The notes under the pieces are model-generated. The model saw only the letters and a list, made by a program, of their open reading frames with translations. It did no database searches and was not told the origin of the DNA. Source: Agromyces allii (GTDB lineage: Bacteria; Actinomycetota; Actinomycetes; Actinomycetales; Microbacteriaceae). Taken from it: a stretch of 64,000 nucleotides of DNA. Positions 63,841 to 64,000 of this stretch are shown piece by piece. Every line of letters starts with the position of its first letter. The stretch's first letter is position 1. Position numbers and translations under genes: made by a program. The stretch lies in contig NZ_WBIN01000003.1 in assembly GCF_009749385.1 (NCBI RefSeq), positions 1 to 64,000 on the forward strand. The letters run 5' to 3'.

Positions 63841-64000
63841 GCACCAGGGGCGGCAGGCCCGGTGTGCTCGTGACCGTCGCGGGGAGCCCTTCGGCGACGA
63901 ACGCGGCGGACACCGCGAGCACGACGTCCGAGGTCGCCCTCACCCCGACCGCCGGATCGTGCCAGTACTGGAGGCGGGCGATGACCCGGCCCGGCGAGAT
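63824..64000 (-). CDS. C-terminal end of an unidentified gene
   Basis: On the minus strand an uninterrupted frame of 58 codons enters from the right edge and stops with TGA at 63826-63824: ...ARLQYWHDPAVGVRATSDVV, LAVSAAFVAEGLPATVTSTP, then GLPPLVPPDGF. The codon pattern is that of a real gene and it ends within the shared terminator. The family cannot be told from this fragment. Confidence 0.65.
   Translation of the reverse strand: MSPGRVIARLQYWHDPAVGVRATSDVVLAVSAAFVAEGLPATVTSTPGLPPLVPPDGF

Overview
The window is very GC-rich, densely coded actinobacterial chromosome. It most resembles Microbacteriaceae (Agromyces/Microbacterium-like). This placement is inferred from gene content and style, not from a search: an actinobacterial rrn leader with boxA, HspR/HAIR heat-shock control, a ClpS-DUF2017 pair, an ECF42-DGPF pair, an F420-type Ddn-like enzyme, an LPXTG surface protein, and a strongly recurrent GGATGCCGC/GCGGCATCC word. 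I see no prophage, insertion sequence, CRISPR array or tRNA gene.

Left part (1-15.9 kb): the window opens on the promoter/boxA leader of an rRNA operon that runs leftward out of the window. Then come a nitroreductase, an MFS exporter divergent from a MarR regulator, a P-loop kinase, a zinc alcohol dehydrogenase, a type-B carboxylesterase and a second related MFS protein. An ECF42 sigma factor with its DGPF partner and an N-domain-less ClpB under a HAIR element follow. A SnoaL/MarR operon faces a luciferase-like oxidoreductase across a 32-bp perfect palindrome.

Middle (16-32.6 kb): a PucR regulator faces an alcohol dehydrogenase and amino-acid permease operon. After it are YceI and Ddn-like genes, then a three-gene type III polyketide operon (synthase, methyltransferase, FAD hydroxylase) of the phenolic-lipid/quinone kind. 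Two SHOCT-domain proteins flank an AI-2E-type permease and a DUF6325 gene. ClpS-DUF2017, an RlmG-like methyltransferase and a secreted protein complete this part.

Heat-shock and stress block (32.6-46.3 kb): dnaK-grpE-dnaJ-hspR lies behind two HAIR elements and is divergent from an unusual (p)ppGpp-synthetase-like protein with a long C-terminal domain. Next are a TSUP permease, an EmrB-type exporter, a RIO-like kinase preceded by a 20-codon leader ORF, a lipoprotein, a sortase-anchored beta-propeller, a UMF1-family MFS protein and a TetR regulator.

Right part (46.4-64 kb): the TetR gene is divergent from a GH3 beta-glucosidase followed by a complete Opp-type ABC importer, suggesting uptake and cleavage of beta-glucosides. 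The last block is assimilatory sulfate reduction: a CbiX-like chelatase, then sulfite reductase, cysH, cysD, cysN, a 38-codon membrane peptide, cobA, fprA and fdxA. From the sulfite reductase on, every junction overlaps by 1 or 4 nt. It supplies sulfate activation, APS and sulfite reduction, part of the siroheme pathway and the electron chain in one transcript. A partial minus-strand gene ends at the right edge.
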